Both the position numbers and the translations under genes were made by a program. Below, one piece after another: positions 46,498 to 47,131 of a stretch of 47,131 nt of DNA; position 1 is the stretch's first letter, and the number at the start of each line of letters is the position of its first letter. The stretch is from Ureibacillus sp. (GTDB taxonomy: Bacteria; Bacillota; Bacilli; Bacillales_A; Planococcaceae). The DNA lies in contig JAPSJC010000011.1 of the NCBI GenBank assembly GCA_031178355.1, positions 1-47,131 of the forward strand. The letters run 5' to 3'. The notes beneath the pieces were generated by a model. It did no database searches and was not told the origin of the DNA. It was given only the letters and a program-made list of their open reading frames with translations.

Positions 46498-46662
46498 ATG
46501 TGGAATCATCATTGTGGTTGCAATCAAGTAAGTCCTGCATATGATATGGGGAACCATCATTATTGTGGTAGTCATGGCAACAACAATAATAACTCATCTT
46601 TTGTTTTAATCGTCGTATTATTCATTTTACTAATTATTGTTGGTAGCGTTTATTGTCTCTAG
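46498..46662 (+). CDS. YjcZ/SscA-type small sporulation protein
   Basis: This 54-residue ORF runs from an ATG behind AAAGGAGGGG to TAG at 46660-46662. The N-terminal half is rich in Asn, His, Gly and Cys (starting WNHHCGCNQ), and the C-terminal half is a single membrane helix, SSFVLIVVLFILLIIVGSVYC. This is the YjcZ family layout (hydrophobic FxLIVVLFILLIIVG). Such proteins are small spore or coat-assembly proteins. A sigma-K-like promoter precedes it. It lies between spoVAE and spoVIF and is probably co-transcribed with spoVIF, 17 bases downstream. Confidence 0.85.
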   Translation: MWNHHCGCNQVSPAYDMGNHHYCGSHGNNNNNSSFVLIVVLFILLIIVGSVYCL

Positions 46663-46679
46663 TGTAAGGAGGGGAGAAC

Positions 46680-46928
46680 ATGCAAAACCCTTTTTTTAAA
46701 CAAATTGAAAATAAAACTGGCGTAGAAATGGAAGATATTTTTGCGTTAGCTAATGCAATTCAACACGCAGATTTTAAGAATGAAAAACAAGTTCGTAAAA
46801 TTGTGCAACGTGTGAGTAAATTAGCGAAAAAGCCAATTACGAGAGATCTGGAAGATAAAATTGTCCAATCAATCGTCAAAGAAGGAAACGCACTAGATTT
46901 TAGCAAAATAGAAAAAATGATGAAGTAA
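46680..46928 (+). CDS. spoVIF: Stage VI sporulation protein F
   Basis: SpoVIF controls late coat assembly with GerE in B. subtilis. The 82 residues match the family over the whole length: FFKQIENKTGVEMEDIFALANAIQHADFKNEKQVRKIVQRVSKLAKKPI and a C-terminal LEDKIVQSIVKEGNALDFSKIEKMM in order. The ribosome site AAGGAGGGG is strong. It shares the mother-cell promoter with the small YjcZ-type gene, by inference. A hairpin terminator follows. Confidence 0.93.
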   Translation: MQNPFFKQIENKTGVEMEDIFALANAIQHADFKNEKQVRKIVQRVSKLAKKPITRDLEDKIVQSIVKEGNALDFSKIEKMMK

Positions 46929-46929
46929 A

Positions 46930-46970
46930 AGAAAAAGGTAGTTGCTTAAGAGCAACTACCTATTTCTTTT
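46930..46970. terminator. Terminator between spoVIF and the GNAT gene
   Basis: A perfect 10-bp stem (46937-46946 with 46951-46960) with a TAAG loop has an A-rich left flank (GAAAAA) and a T-rich right flank (TATTTCTTTT), so it may serve both convergent genes. Confidence 0.8.
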
Positions 46971-47007
46971 ACTTCATAAAGAATCTACAAAAAAAATTTA
47001 TTTACGT

Positions 47008-47131
47008 TTATAATGATTTTTCCATTGTTCGATGGGGAATCCCTGCATCTAAAAATTCAGGAGAATTAATCTCATAATTTAGTTTTTCATAAAAGGGAAT
47101 TGCATAGGACTGAGCGTTTAACTTTAATTTA
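47008..47131 (-). CDS. GNAT family acetyltransferase, C-terminal part (partial)
   Basis: The minus strand reads 40 residues to a TAA, including LNAQSYAIPFYEKLNYE and EFLDAGIPHRTMEKSL. This is the C-terminal end of a GCN5-related N-acetyltransferase of the YjcF/ElaA type: the helix before the FYEKLNY motif, then the DAGIPH signature. The rest lies outside the window. B. subtilis yjcF occurs in the same neighbourhood. Confidence 0.82.
   Translation of the reverse strand, partial: KLKLNAQSYAIPFYEKLNYEINSPEFLDAGIPHRTMEKSL

Overview
The window is a gene-dense, AT-rich stretch of chromosome from an endospore-forming member of the Bacillales. Spore genes (cotZ/cotY-like, spoVAC/D/E, yjcZ-like, spoVIF), Bacillus-type regulators (Spx, SpxH, MecA, CtsR, FapR, T-box) and frequent TTG/GTG starts all fit. 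A CtsR-controlled ClpB (B. subtilis has none) and a membrane-anchored amylase-like protein suggest a Lysinibacillus/Ureibacillus/Solibacillus-type Planococcaceae relative rather than Bacillus itself. That placement is inference from gene content. I see no rRNA, tRNA, prophage, insertion sequence or CRISPR array.

Layout: 1-2.2 kb holds the end of an unknown gene, the AzlCD branched-chain amino acid exporter (minus strand) and a VTT/DedA-like membrane protein. 2.3-9.6 kb is addB-addA (double-strand break repair). 9.7-12.4 kb has a DUF418 membrane protein and yisK-yisL homologues. 12.9-14.3 kb is a membrane-anchored GH13-like protein whose catalytic aspartate is missing. 14.5-20.5 kb is a complete oligopeptide ABC transporter operon (D-F-B-C-A) with a strong promoter and hairpins before oppC and oppA. 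20.5-22.3 kb (minus) has DegV and a HAD phosphatase. 22.7-25.6 kb has SufT behind a Fur box and an N-domain-less ClpB behind a CtsR operator. 25.7-28.9 kb has yjzD, fabH (FapR operator), fabF and a small membrane protein. 28.8-30.2 kb is trpS with a tryptophan T-box leader (minus).

30.5-41.3 kb is nearly collinear with the B. subtilis spx-mecA-coiA-pepF-yjbH-yjbI-yjbJ-yjbK-yjbL-yjbM-yjbN-yjbO block and includes the unannotated RoxS/RsaE small RNA between pepF and yjbH. The theme is regulated proteolysis and stress: Spx, its degradation adaptor SpxH, the ClpC adaptor MecA, a small alarmone synthetase, NAD kinase and a redox-responsive sRNA. 41.5-42.9 kb is the Mg2+ channel MgtE. 43-47 kb is a spore cluster: a possible CotO-like protein, a CotY/CotZ-type coat protein, a lipoprotein-spoVAC-spoVAD-spoVAE operon, a YjcZ-type small protein and SpoVIF. 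The window ends in the 3' part of a GNAT acetyltransferase (minus).

No wholly new multi-gene system is evident. The best leads are the RoxS/RsaE gene, the degenerate amylase-like protein, a palindromic repeat shared by the oppB-oppC and fabH-fabF gaps, the short ClpB, and a Fur box on sufT.
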